64,000 nt of DNA from Eutreptiella sp. 'Long Island Sound 2002' (Eukaryota; Euglenozoa; Euglenophyceae; Eutreptiales; Eutreptiaceae). A program made the position numbers and the translations under genes. Location of the stretch: assembly GCA_964036045.1 (NCBI GenBank), contig OZ038402.1:10905513-10969512 (forward strand). The letters are read 5' to 3'. Position 1 is the stretch's first letter. Each line of letters begins with the position of its first letter. This document shows, piece after piece, positions 43,305 to 54,957 of the stretch. The notes beneath the pieces were generated by a model that worked only from the letters and a program-made list of their open reading frames with translations, was not told the origin of the DNA and made no database searches.

Positions 43305-45326
43305 CTGTAAAATCGAGCCAGGACGCCAGGACCTCATTTTGTGAGGCTTGTGGGGGAAAGGCTGGGGCGGGTGGGGCAAAGCTCAAAAGATCCAAACATT
43401 ATCGGATTTTTTGGCATGGCGCCGCTGAAGACCCGCTCGGTGAGCCATGACCATCAGTTTCATCAGTTTCAACAGCGGAAAATGTGACTCGTGTACAAAA
43501 AAATCGCCACGTCGTGTAATGTTCTTTTACTGTGAGCGTGTGTGTAATTTTTTTTTAAAAAAAGTTCTATTTTGAAGGGTCGGTGTGCCTGCCTTTGTGG
43601 GATTTGCGGTGCACATCCCAAAGATAGTTTTTTCAACTCGTCTTGCAGAGTTGAGTGCCCCCCCTGTGCCACCTCCCCAGGACGAACAAGTCGTCGAGCT
43701 CTTCCTCCTCCTCCTCTTCCTCCTCCTCCTCCTACGGTGTGGCGATCTTTTTTTGTACACACGCCGACAGCAAAAAAAAAACACACCACTTACAACATAC
43801 ACGTTTCAATAATTTTTCTATGGAAGGTTGTGCACCCCAGGATGTGATGTGGATGTGATGTGGATCCTTGGCCTTGGGAAAATTGAAAGGTCCCAGGGGG
43901 GTTGGGGAGGGGGGCTTGGAGGCCCTTCTCAATACCCTTCCCCCCACGCCTTGGACAGGGGGGTCCAAGGGGAGTCAGCCAATGGAGTCCCTTTTCTGTA
44001 GCGCCCCCACACCCCCTTCGAGTGTGAACCAGGGCTCCCGGGGTTGGATGTGTTTGTATGGATGCTGCTATTTCCTGGACATTGTATTGTGCCCCACCAC
44101 GGCTCCTTAACATGTGTGGCCCTTGGAGCCCTTGTGTGGCACACGCCCTGTAGGCATGAGCTTGCATCCCTTGGAGCCCTTCCGTGGCACGGATTGTGAA
44201 GAATTGGCCTTGCGGCCCTTGGCCCCTTCTCCCAACCCCCCTTCAAATTTTGGGGGGCTCCAAGCCCCCCATGCCCACCCCCTCGGGTACTTTTCAACCT
44301 TCCACCGGCCCTTGCACGTATTGTGGCACACCACGGAACCTACCCCAAACATGGTGGACTGTTGGTTTGTGGTTTACTTCTCACTGAAAGTGCCCGAAGC
44401 CTTCATGGCCATGAAGTTTGACACGTATGGAGGGAACCGCATCGATAAGCACGTACAACACCCCCCAATACTCCGCATACATTCCCCAAAATTCCTCATA
44501 GTTCCGCGTACTGCACCCACAACTCCCCACAATTCCTCCTAAGAGGGTACGTTTGCCCGGCGCATGCCCGGCGCGCCCGGCATGCGAATGAATGTTCCGG
44601 CCATCTATCACAATGCTTTACCCCCAAACATCACTCCCTCCTCAAGCCTAGGAACCCTAAGCACAAGCACATTGCATGACCGTTGGCGAAGAATTGAATT
44701 CCCATTTTTTCGCCCAAATGGGACGATTACATGCACCCAACCCTCGTAGGCCCCATCATGGCCACCCACCCCAAAATCAAAGAATCCCCCTCATGTGCGT
44801 GACGGACCACTCAAGTGGCCACACCGAAGAGTGGGAGTCCTTAACCCCAACTCGAGGGAGCACACCAAGGCATGGGAAAAGCGCGCTAACGTACTCTCTA
44901 ACCCCCATGTGTATCCTCCCACGTGCGGACATCACAATTACCGAGCGTCTGGTCTGCCCAAACCCTGTTCAAAGGCGTTGGTTAGACCGCGTTGAACACT
45001 GTAATATGGCAGGGGAAATGCCAAGGGGGATCGCATACGTGGCACAAAGGAGCTAACACTCACCAGGCAAACCAAAAACCGTCTAATACCACGAACCGCA
45101 AACTTGGGGACGGAGGGGACGCACCTTGGGGGAAGGGGGGGGGGGGTGTTGACCCAATCCAGAGGAGAAGGGCTCCCAGCTTGGCGGTCACTTGTCCACG
45201 TTGCTTCGTGCCATTGGGTACTGAAACGGACACAAAGCCCCACACACCCCAAGTCATCCCGTCAACCGGCGCCCGTACCTACAGTAATCCGCTCGCGGTC
45301 TGAACATCCGAGCAACTTCTGAGGCA
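43305..45326. other. no gene recognised; CCT microsatellite
   Basis: A CCT/TCC trinucleotide tract lies at about 43701-43735. An open stretch at 44380-44460 (+) reads SLKVPEAFMAMKFDTYGGNR but has no identifiable exon boundaries or family. A G-run lies near 45137. Confidence 0.35.
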
Positions 45327-46268
45327 GAGATTGCCGTGGGCAGTACTGCGGGTGGTCCTTCGCCGTCAGATCTGGGTGCGCTAGGTGATCCTGCGGACGT
45401 GTGTGGCAACGACCGTCCGACGCCCGCCTCCGCCCATGCCACAACATGGCACAGGGGCATGAATAGGTTGGCGCTCGATGCCGCACGGGGCGTAAGGGGC
45501 TGCACAAGGGGGTTGGGGTGCCGATTGCAGCGTTGGCGCGGCCAAGCACCACGCACCAGGCCCACAGTTGAGTTGCAGGGGCTTCTGTTGGTCCGGTTTT
45601 CAGTCGATTTGGACGCGCCCGGTCCGAGTTATGGTCAGTTTGGTCGCCCCACCGGCCACGGCCGGGCCGAAAATTTCAAAGCTGACAGTGAGTCTTTAGG
45701 CTCGGATTCGTAAAATTCCAAAATTTTGCGGTTTTCAGCACAAGGCGACATTTTTTTTTCGACGCGCGTGCGCCCTGCCTTTTTCTACCGAGTTTTGGAC
45801 CTGGGAGAGCACCATGTCCGATATTGGACTACGGCCTCCACAGGGGCGGTGTGCCGTGCCTGCCGCTGACGCATCGAATGCCTTGGACACAGGGAGGGCC
45901 GGAGTGGGTGCCCACCGCACAGTGGAACGGCGGTGGACCCAGGCACTGCGGACATATGTGTGCTTCGGATGCCAAGACACTTGGGCTAAGGGCCGAAAGG
46001 GACATTCAGTCCATCACTACCGGCCTCGATTGTGCCCTCCGGACCTGAACCGCACTAACCCCCGTGCACAGGCCCCAGTGGCCTTGACAGTCACTGCAGC
46101 GCACGGCCTGTGCGATGGGATGAGGGTCGTCGCCCAAAGCGATGGTTGCGGCTCATCACGAGCAGTTGTCAGAGCAGGACGGTGTTGAAGGCCAGTGCCT
46201 TGTTTTGTCTGTCGGCACTGTGGACAGCGAACAGGGCAGTGGGCCCCGCGGTTGCTGGGCAATCCTCA

Positions 46269-46400
46269 TCGGTCAAGCGCGGGTCGGTGGCGGGTCCCCG
46301 CCAACCGCCATCGGAGAGGCGTGCACCGCCGTTGCTTGCTCATGAACCGTCATTGGCTGGCGGCCGTCCAGTGCCTTGCACGTTGTGCCCCGTGGCACTG
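46269..46400 (-). pseudogene. second copy of the CKA...SPMA.GGDP segment (copy 1)
   Basis: Protein-level match to 48676-48950 in one minus frame (CKA.DGR, AVHASPMAVGGDPPP), followed soon by a stop. May be a duplicated exon or a remnant. Copy 2 is at 60313-60444. Confidence 0.3.
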
Positions 46401-47467
46401 GGCGGCCATGTGTACTGACCCCCAAGATTTTCGTGTAGCATTGTGAACATCCATCACCATCGGCTTCTATGAAGGCCCGGGCTCACCACCAGCCACACGG
46501 GTGTCCCAAAAATGGACCTGCGTCGAGCGCATGGGGGCATTACGATGATCATTTACGCTTTTCCTCGTTTTGTGATAAATTCTACGGCGCCTTTTTTTTT
46601 TGTTGCACAAAACGTGCTGCTCCAGAGCCTGTGCCTAAAACGATTGTCTCATTGGAAGCAGGAACGTTGTCAGGCAACCATCTGTTTTCCTCTTCAGTAG
46701 CCCGAAGATGAAATCCCCTGGGGGCTCTTTGCTGGAGCCTCGGAGGCATGGCAGGAATGCCGCCCAAGAGGGGCGGGGTTCGGGTTTGGGGGGGGCATTG
46801 ATGGATTCCCCATTTCGTTCCGAGCATTTTGAATGTACACAAGTTGGGGGGTAGAATCCCACTAACCATTCTAACCATTCACAATCCGCCATGCGTTCAT
46901 CAGCTCAAGTGCCCCGCCGGCCTCTGCCACAACTGCTCTGCCTGGCCCGTGTTCCCCCAATGACAAACCTGCTGTTCCCCATTGGCGTAGGTTGGGGGGT
47001 TCTTAGGGGGGGGGGGGGGGCTCAAAGGTCAGGTGTGGACACGCCACTTAGCTTCAGCCGCGCCTGCCCCACGGCCTTCATCGCCTCTCCAGTTCCATTG
47101 AATGTTCCGGGTTGATGCCAAGTTCGTTCCATTGTGCTGGTCCCTCACCTCCCTGGTCAGGGTCAGAGGTTGGGTTCTTAGGGGGGGTGTGACCTAATTA
47201 AAAAACAGACAAATGCAAACCAGAGGTAATGCACTCCACAGTAAGGCATAAATGCATCGTTATTCTCTATGCCAAACCTGGTTAAACCTCAAGACACACA
47301 CTGTGTCTGAAACAGAAAACAGAACATCATGTCTGACTACATTAGTCACACAATCACAGTCAGTAGCTGTCAGTCAGACATCAGCAATCAGTGTCGGTTG
47401 GGTTCTTAGGAGGGGGGGGGTCCCTGGCCCTACACACAACACCCCCCTGTGCCCCAATAAAAAAAGG

Positions 47468-47674
47468 CTAGGTCCGCAGTCGTCTTCTGCGGCAGATGCG
47501 GCACCACAGCGCAGTGTTGGGGTGCAGGGCGACGCACTGAGGGCGGGTGCAATGTACCGGAGTGGCATACATATCAAGCATTGCCAGGGGCCGCAGCCCC
47601 TGCGTCTCGGTGATGAATGTGCTCAAGGGGGTGAGCCGTGCTGTACTCGGGGACACGTCTATCGGCGTTTGGGC
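47468..47674 (-). CDS. candidate terminal exon with Cys4 motif (copy 1)
   Basis: After acceptor ATTGTAG the minus frame is open for 68 codons to TAG at 47468. It reads TARLTPLSTFITETQGLRP, LAMLDMYATPVHC, then C-x4-C-x10-C-x2-C (HCTRPQCVALHPNTALWCRI, then Cys) and a basic end. The PV-x-C-x3-Q-C ... W-C-x-I-C pattern recalls the zinc finger of Sec23-type COPII proteins, but the loop is shorter and the location C-terminal, so this is only a resemblance. Confidence 0.3.
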   Translation of the reverse strand, partial: AQTPIDVSPSTARLTPLSTFITETQGLRPLAMLDMYATPVHCTRPQCVALHPNTALWCRICRRRRLRT

Positions 47675-47959
47675 CTACAATGCGATGGACGGGGCAGAGG
47701 TTGTCACCGAATGGCGAATGGCACCACGGGGGCAGTTGCAACCTCAGCATCAGTTCCGTGGGGGCTCTGCTGCACAGCGCGGGAATAGCGCCTAATCGTA
47801 AATTGGCGTTCCCGTGACCACCCCTGAACACCACCCACCATCAGGGGAGCATACGTCCACGGGCCAAACACAGCAGATTTAGACCAAAGACTGGCAGCAT
47901 TTTTGCATTTTCAGTGTGAAACATAGTTTGTTTTAACTCGTTATCTGAGTTTTTGGACT

Positions 47960-48351
47960 GAGTAGGAATCTGGGGCAGTCCTGTGTCTGGGAACACAGTG
48001 GTCGCCGCGGTCACCTTGGCCAACAGGGGAAGCGGGACCAACACAGCCCACCTGTCGCACAGCGCGCGGTACGCCCCCCCCCCCCCCCCCATGACGCCGA
48101 CCGGCATGGCACACCTGGGCCACATCAACCACCGAAACCAGTGCCGCTGTGTTGTGGTCCCGCACAGTGACCGGCTGGGGCTTCGGGGCTGATGTGAAGT
48201 CTTGGAGGTGGGGGCGCGGCTCATTGGTTGCGACAGTTGTGCTGGTGGGCAGCCCCCGGGATGGCTGACCCTCCAAGTCTGAAGCAAAGGCAGAGGAGTC
48301 CCAGACCACATCCCCAGCCATACGCATCGCACCCAACCCCTCGTCAGGCAC
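47960..48351 (-). CDS. exon-like minus-strand stretch (copy 1)
   Basis: Reads ADEGLGAMRMAGDVVWDSSA then PKPQPVTVRDHNTAALVSVV and DVAQV in one frame. After a run of about 14 G/C at 48068 it continues in another frame with YRALCDRWAVLVPLPLLAKV and TAATTVFPDTGLPQ. Either an intron contains the G-run or its length has drifted. Family unknown. Copy 2 is at 62004-62395. Confidence 0.35.
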
Positions 48352-48675
48352 ACCCCTCGGGATGCTAAAAGCGTTATTGCACAGGCCCCAGTTGTGAATT
48401 CCGAAAAGTTCCTTCGCAAATTTGGCCTAAAGGCCAGCAATTTGCATTTGTGTAATTTGGTGTTTGACACCTACCGTTGCTCTGAAAGGGGGGGTGTTTA
48501 CATGGGGGGGGGGGCGCCCAGGTGCAGCCCCCGACGTTGACACCTCCTCAACATCTTGGCCATCTGAAGGGGGGATGGGCTGGGGCAGCCGGGATGGCAC
48601 CCTGTGGCATCACTCCAACAGTCTTTGGGGGTCTCTGTTTCTGCGTTTTCCCACAGGAAGTGCAACTTTCCTTCA

Positions 48676-48950
48676 TCATCCCGGAAACAGCGAACCGTCG
48701 ACTGGCGTGGGGTCGCCACCCGCAGCCATCGGTGAACCGTGGACCACCGCGGCCTGCACACCATCCGCCTTCAGCGAACGACCACCGGGTGCCTTGCACA
48801 CTATGCCCGACCGTCGATCGAGTGCGGGCATTGCTTGGGCGTTGTTCGGCGTGCGTAGCGGCCGGGCCACGGCAGTGCAGATGTGTTCCCCACGACAGGC
48901 AGGGCCTTGCAGTGCGGGATGGGTGGGGGGGTTGAGCATCTCTAGTTTGT
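48676..48950 (-). CDS. exon-like stretch with a repeated motif (copy 1)
   Basis: Reads CRGEHICTAVARPLRTPN and CKAPGGRSLKADGVQAAVVH then GSPMAAGGDPTP. A related segment at about 46275-46395 (minus) reads CKALDGRQPMTVHEQATAVH then ASPMAVGGDPPP. Conservation in the same minus frame, against drifted nucleotides, supports coding on the minus strand. Function unknown. Copy 2 is at 62720-62994. Confidence 0.35.
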
Positions 48951-49516
48951 CCGGAGACCACCCCACCCACACCTGACCCCAAGGGGGAGTGTCTGCACCG
49001 CGCTACTTGTACGGTGGGTTTACCCGGAATGGGTTAGCTTTTACTGCCTCCCCAAATGCCCCCTAAGGAGAGCAAACCCTTGGGTGCAAGACCTGTGTAA
49101 ACATCCCTCTGTCTTGCCCTATCCGGCGCCTCGCAAGGTGGAAAAACATAAGATGGCCCCTTGGGAGCAACCAGCACCCTCGTTTGGGGTCTCCCTGCTG
49201 GATTGTCGATTTTTCCTACCCTTGTCCGAATAGCGGAGGGAATAGCTCTTCCGGCCTAGCTACCAGTTAATCTACAGTTGCTTGGTCGGGCCAGACGGCT
49301 AAATCTCTGCGCCGCGCGCCTGCACGCGCACTGCGTCAGGTGCTCCCCCCTATGCCCACAGCCATCCACACAGACCCACTCTCAGGTCTGCAGACCCACC
49401 CACCCATGCCACTTCCACTTGGCACACTGTGAATGCGCTACTACATGCAGTCTAATCCTTGGCACCTTTCCATTGATTACCCCTCAGTTCTGCTCTCGTG
49501 ATAGTTTGGGGCTCAC

Positions 49517-49723
49517 TCTCTGGCACCAGCCATCGGTGGCCCAGGTCCCAACCCCCTGCCTCCGCCCTGTGAACTGCACCATGCCAAGCAGGGCCGCACC
49601 TGACACTGTTCTCAAGGGTCCAGGGGAACCGGGCTCCTCTGCAGGTGGCACAAAGGCCAGCATCAGCATGACCACTGCCACCACAGCGACCCAACTGACT
49701 TTGGTCACCGTATTCCATCGCAT
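49517..49723 (-). CDS. candidate first exon with membrane anchor (copy 1)
   Basis: ATG 49723 opens a 69-codon frame: a short basic N-terminus, a hydrophobic segment WVAVVAVVMLMLAFVPP, then a hydrophilic part ending at donor CAGAGA|GTGAGC. This is the look of a type II membrane (signal-anchor) protein. The frame is also open upstream to 49804. Downstream partners are probably the minus-strand stretches at 48.9-47.4 kb. Confidence 0.35.
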
Positions 49724-49956
49724 CACTGCGGCACATAGTGAGGGATGCCCATCTGCCACAGGAATGGAGAGCAATGATGACTGCACGACACACACAAGAG
49801 CCATGACTTCTTATTATTTAAGACAGACCTCCAAAGACTTAGTCTAGAGTTTGCCATTGGATCTCGAGCAGCACTGCATTTGACTCTGCGACCCAGCCCC
49901 TGGTCTTTGGCTGGGCGGATCTGAATCCCTTGGTTTTGTGATCGGCACTGGCTCAC

Positions 49957-51557
49957 CTCCCAAATGGAATTGTTCAACTGTGCATGTGACAGATGGCCCG
50001 ATGGCCCGATTAAGCGATGAATGAACTGATACTCAGCAACCGAATGCCACCATGTCACAGACAATCCGGTCCCAACATTGATTGTTTGGTTTGTATGTAT
50101 ACGATGCGCAATGCAAGTTCAGGAATGTACCCTCAATGCCTTGCTGACATTTATTGGTTACTGGCCTTTTGGCATTTCAATTCAGGTTCAAGTTCAGAGC
50201 CAGACTCACATCCCAGCCTCACTGACCCTCGTAAGAGAGTAAACAAGGCATTGCAATCCTCCATGTCCGTCTCCTCTTCCTCAGCAGAGGTTCGACCTGA
50301 TTCCTCAGTCATCTCCTACAATCCCAATTGTGTCCGTTTAGCTCGCGCTGTTCAGTTGCACACTACCATTCCGTGTGCATCATTCCCTCCCCTCCCTGCC
50401 TTATCATGTGACAGCTCATTGCCCTCTACCCCCACACGTGAAGGCACCCATTGGAAATGTACACTACCGGCCACTCTGCGCTATCTCACACGATGCACAA
50501 GGTTTCATGAATTTTTTTTTGTATTTGTGTGCATCTGCGCTTTGGCGCACACATCTTGAAAAAAAAACGAAAATTCTAAGGCATTTTCAAGGTGTTTTAA
50601 TGGTGATGTTGCACTCTTGGCCCCCCCCAAAACCCCCACTACCGGGTGCGCTTTGGAGGGGGTTTGGAAACACAAAAAAACATTTTGCCCCTACAGAGGG
50701 CTGCTCATGGCTTTTGGGTATGGCATCATGATGATAGGATCCTACCTGGTGTGCTAAAAATAGCCACGTTACCCCTAAAATTAGCCCATCCCAACCCTTT
50801 AGCCCCCCCATACCATGGAAGTTGGGAACATTCCCCTTCCTTTTGTTTATTCCCATCATTTACAGTCAGTCACTTTTTGGGGTGAATAATGGCTCACATC
50901 ACCAATATTGTCCCTGAGATACCTATTTTTAATTGTCTAGGTAGGAGTCTATCATCAAGTGATGTCATGCCCTAGTTTTAGTCCTTCCATCCTCTGAGGG
51001 GGAATCCTTGAACTGTGCGTGCATTGCGTGCTACTTTTAGACTAGATTCCCCCCAAACAGCCCCCAGGCACGCCCCTCCCAAACACCCTTAAAATTAGGC
51101 GACCCCAAGCACCCTAGCCTTGGGGATGCAAAGTAGCCGAGGGGTGCAAACATTGCAATTTGACATGGAAAACGTTTTTCATTCTTTGTCACTGAAAAAT
51201 GTTGCATCCAAATTTGATGGGTTTTACTCCACTGAAAATTGTGTGTGCTGGAATTCCTTGTACCTGAACATTGTGTCCTAACACAATATCACACAACCAT
51301 GTCAGATATCTGACATCAGCATTGCACATAAGATGTCTAACATGTCACATACGATTCATCTTCTCTTTACAAGCCCTACAATCCCTGTTTGATGATCAGT
51401 GAAGGGACCGACGGCAGATGTGTCAATATGGCTACATAACCCACATGTACCACCGGTGCCCAGCACAGAACATTGAATGAGAGACCAATATTGTCCGGTT
51501 ACCGGTGGCAATTTTAGGAAATCTGTACCGACGTGCATGCGATATGCTTCGGTCCGT
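49957..51557. other. unique part of copy 1, no gene recognised
   Basis: ORF 50017-50559 (+) is open for 180 codons with a Ser-rich middle (LQSSMSVSSSSAEV) but has no motif. A perfect 18-bp palindrome ATGTCAGATATCTGACAT lies at 51299-51316. The rest is AT-richer with no coding signal. Confidence 0.35.
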
Positions 51558-51893
51558 CGCTTGGAAGTTTTCGAAAACCCTTGGAAAGATGCTCGGAAGT
51601 TTTGGCAGCCAGATCGGCCCCCCAAAACGCAACCGATATCGGTAGGTATGTTCCATGGGCTTCCCAGCCGACCATGCCGGGGGAGCTCGGAAGAAATTTT
51701 TCAGCCCGAACCCACTGGAATTTTGGTTGGATGCTTGGTGGAAAGATGCTCGGAAGTTTTGGCAGCCAGATCGGGTCCCAAAACGCAACCAATATCGGTA
51801 GGAATGTTCCATGGGCTTCCCAGCCGACCGTGCCGGGGGAGCTGGGAAGAAATTTTTCAGCCCGAACCCGGTGGAATTTTGGTTGGATGCTTG
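51558..51893 (+). repeat. left terminal repeat, two tandem copies (157-bp spacing)
   Basis: Two copies containing CTCGGAAGTTTTGGCAGCCA, the palindrome CCGATATCGG (CCAATATCGG in copy 2), CCATGGGCTTCCCAGCCGAC and GAAGAAATTTTTCAGCCCGA. Each ends near GGTTGGATGCTTGGTG. Confidence 0.85.
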
Positions 51894-51899
51894 GTGCCT

Positions 51900-52145
51900 A
51901 CCTTGCCTGCAAGATGCCGTGGAGAACAGCACGTTGAAGCTAATGTTTGTCTACCCTTTGTCTGCTTTGCCTACAAAACTGCATGGAGAACACTTTGCTC
52001 AAGCTTATGATTGCTTCCCCTTTGTGCTCCTTTGTGAATTTGGACTTTTGCTTTTGACATGTGCAGCGCCAGTTTGATCCTTGGTGGCTGCTTTGCCTAC
52101 AAACTTGCATCGAGAACACTGTACTCAAGCTTATGAATGTTTGCC
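51900..52145. repeat. loose tandem repeat before the large ORF
   Basis: Three diverged copies of about 60 bp with GCCTACAAAACTGCATGGAG and CTCAAGCTTATGAATG, at about 51905, 51966 and 52092. Possibly the 5' untranslated or promoter part of the element. Confidence 0.65.
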
Positions 52146-52288
52146 CTTTGTGCCTTGTGATGCTTTGTGCCTGCTTTTGTGGTTTTCTTTTTGCATGTGT
52201 GTCGCTTTCTCACCTAGGCCCCTTTGAGTAGACTCACTAATGTATTCCCTTTTTGTGCTCAGCACACTTTTTGTCACCTGCAACAGAC

Positions 52289-54663
52289 ATGTCTGGTAGT
52301 CAAGGCAGTGCCGCTAGTGCCTCGTCTTGGTCCGCTCAGCCCCCCCAACCCGTTCAGCAGCTCCCGGAACCAGATTTGGAGCTTGAGGGCGAGCTCATTG
52401 ACGCGGACACAGCCAATACCGAAGTTCCCGAACCGGGTGATACACAATCGCGCCTCCAACACGCCCTAGCAGCACTGTGCCTGCGGCATAAGCCGTCAGA
52501 GACCATTGAACCCAGAATGCTAAGGGTTTTTTTGGACAGGGTCGTCCCTGATGCATACCGCATCCAGCCCAAGGATACCTTGCTGGCTACTACTCCCTGG
52601 ACAACAGGAAGTTGTTACCACAGCTGTGCCACCTACTTCTACAGAAGTGTGGCTCATTGGCTGCCCAAGGCCGGCAGAAACCCCCACCACCCCATGCCAC
52701 CCTGACCTTAGGCCTCTACGCCGACGGTTACCAGCCCCGGGGCCGTCCAAATATTAACACAAAAATCGGTATAATTGATTTCCAGGGACACTGGTTCCCA
52801 ATGTCTGGCAATGTGCCTAGGTGCACAGACATGTTGACCTCGCAAGAGCTTCCCAAGGTCAGTGATTGCCAGTGGCTACCCAAACGTGCAGAGGCCTTAC
52901 AAGCCCTGCCTTCTTGTAAATTTAAGCAACAAATGAAGTATGCTGGTGCAGTGTACAACACCACCCTGCAGATAAGGCTCGGGGCAATCACTGCCGATCA
53001 CCACCATTTGTGGTCTGAGTGCCGGCAAAAGGGCTGTGTGGCGTGTCCCTGGGTGAATAAGGATGGGGCGGGAGAACTCTTTTTGCACAAAGGGGGGTGT
53101 CTCAATGGTGTGCGTGGGTCCCATAAGTTTCAGGGGGTTTCTAACCTGGAAGAGGTATATATTGTGCAACCTGTATTGCACAACACCAAAGGAGCAGCCT
53201 CCAGGATCCTGGGTGTCATAGGTCGAACACTACCAGCGCCCTACAACCATGAGCTACTCCAGGTCATAGCACATGTGGCAAGGAGGTATGATCCTGGATC
53301 TTTGCCACCTGAGAGCAGGCAGCACATGCGTCACGTACGAGGTAGATTCCAGGCAGGCATTAGCCTCACAGGTCGCGAGGCCCGCACAGCCATGGGCAGA
53401 CTAGCAGGGGGTATGGTGCTCCCCCTGCCTTTCCATTCCTTAGTGGTGGCATTTTGCCACATGGTGCATCTATGCTATGGTTGTAATAACCTGGCAACTG
53501 TCACATGGCAAGCTATGGGGATGTTGTACACACATATTGTGCACATCATCCCCGAGTTTGCTGAAGAAGGTTGCACTGCAACCTTATATATGCATGGGTG
53601 GTCCCACACATGGTTTAATCCACGGACACCCATGCTGTATTCCCATGAGGCCGGCGAGCGGGATTTGAGGGTGGCCAAGAGATATGCCCCCGTCACTAGT
53701 ACCAGGCAAGATGCCAGTATTAGTGAAAGTTTGAAGCATGAGCTGTATCAGAAGTTCGTGCAGAAAAAAACGAAGATCCCCTGTGCCAAAATTTGGGCGC
53801 CCGTGCAACGAAACGTTGTTCTGGAGGCGTGCATGGTTGCTGCCAATGCCGTGTGGCATGTGGTCTTCCAACGCCTCTTAGAGCATTTGCTGCATTTCCA
53901 GGATGGAGGTGGTTGCTCCCTATATATGCACCCAGACACCCGTTCGGTGAAATGCGCCTTTCCAGGTGCAAATCCCGAGAGTGATGTGGTATGTGTGTGT
54001 GGGACCTGTGGCTCAAAGCGTGGTGTCCGTCAATGGGTACCACTGGACAGGGAAGCTGTCTGCAAGTGGCCCAAACTGGGTTTGAAGAGCCGTGCCACAT
54101 TTAAGTCCTGTGCTGCACGCCGTAAGGCGCTGAAGGACAAGGGAAAGGGTAAGGGACGTGTGGGGCCCATCCCTCAAAGCCGAGTTTCTAACCCTGCGAC
54201 AGTTCATATTGTACCCCCTTCGGAGGGCGAGGACAGTGCTGCTTCATTTCAAGGTCCTACGGGTTTGAACGAGCAGCAGCGTGTTCAACCCATGAGACGT
54301 ACGAAGTTGGCGCGTGTACCCATTGTTGATAGCGACATTGAGCAGCAACTTGTGTGCCCTCGTGGCAGTGGCAGTAGCAGCAGTAACAGTAGCCACAGCA
54401 GCAGCAGCAGCAGCAGCAGCAGTGATAGTGGGAGCAGTAGCAGTCCCGAGGATAATGATTCGGATGATGATGCTGTGCACCTATCTGGTGCCTCCACAGT
54501 AAGTGCCTCAGATTCTTCCTCATCATCCAGTGACAACCCTGAACCCCAACCTCAACCCAAGAAGTATCGCCGTGTGGTGGTGGATGTGGATGCCATGTCA
54601 AGCGATGGCTGTCCTGTGCAGATGCTCAGCGAAGGAGAGTACAGCATTCACAGTTCAAGCTGA
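52289..54663 (+). CDS. large unrecognised protein of the terminal-repeat element, with one frame change
   Basis: ATG 52289 opens a frame (Ser/Pro-rich start, then LQHALAALCLRHKPSE and MLRVFLDRVVPDAYRIQPKD) that stops at 52703-52705. From 52552 the -1 frame is open and runs without a stop to TGA 54661-54663. Joined, about 790 residues. The main part has Cys/His clusters (HHHLWSECRQKGCVACPW; CVCGTCGSKRG near the end), an aromatic-rich centre (FCHMVHLCYGCNNLA; HGWSHTWFNPRTPMLYSHE) and a basic stretch KALKDKGKGKG. It ends in a Ser/Asp/Glu-rich tail encoded partly by AGC repeats (54370-54425). The layout, with Cys clusters and a low-complexity tail, suggests a transposase-like protein, but I cannot name a family and no DDE triad is provable by eye. 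The frame change may be a simple indel. Confidence 0.65.
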
Positions 54664-54806
54664 AATGAAGAGGCAAGGCACTTAGCATTCACATTTCAAG
54701 CGTAAGTGAACGGTCATGCTTGTTTTTTTGTGTGTTTCTTTGCTGAGGTGTGGGATTTGGGAACCAAGAACGGTGTAGGTCATTGTACAAAAAACCGATG
54801 GAAAAA

Positions 54807-54957
54807 CGCCTGGAAGTTTTTGAAATCCCTCGGAAGATGCTCGGAAGTTTTGGCAGCGAGATCGGGTCCCAAAACGCAACCGATATCGGTAGGAATGTTC
54901 CATGGGCTTCCCAGCCGACTGTGCCGGGGGAGCTCGGAAGAAATTTTGGCTGGGACT
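54807..54957 (+). repeat. right terminal repeat
   Basis: Direct-orientation match to the left repeat from CGCCTGGAAGTTTTTGAAA to GAAGAAATTTTGGCTGGG. It shares the central AACGCAACCGATATCGGTAG block exactly. It begins about 145 bp after the ORF stop. Confidence 0.85.

Noticed and set aside
43469..43858. Arg-rich and Ser-rich ORFs around 43.7 kb
   Set aside because: Translation of a CCT trinucleotide microsatellite in several frames.
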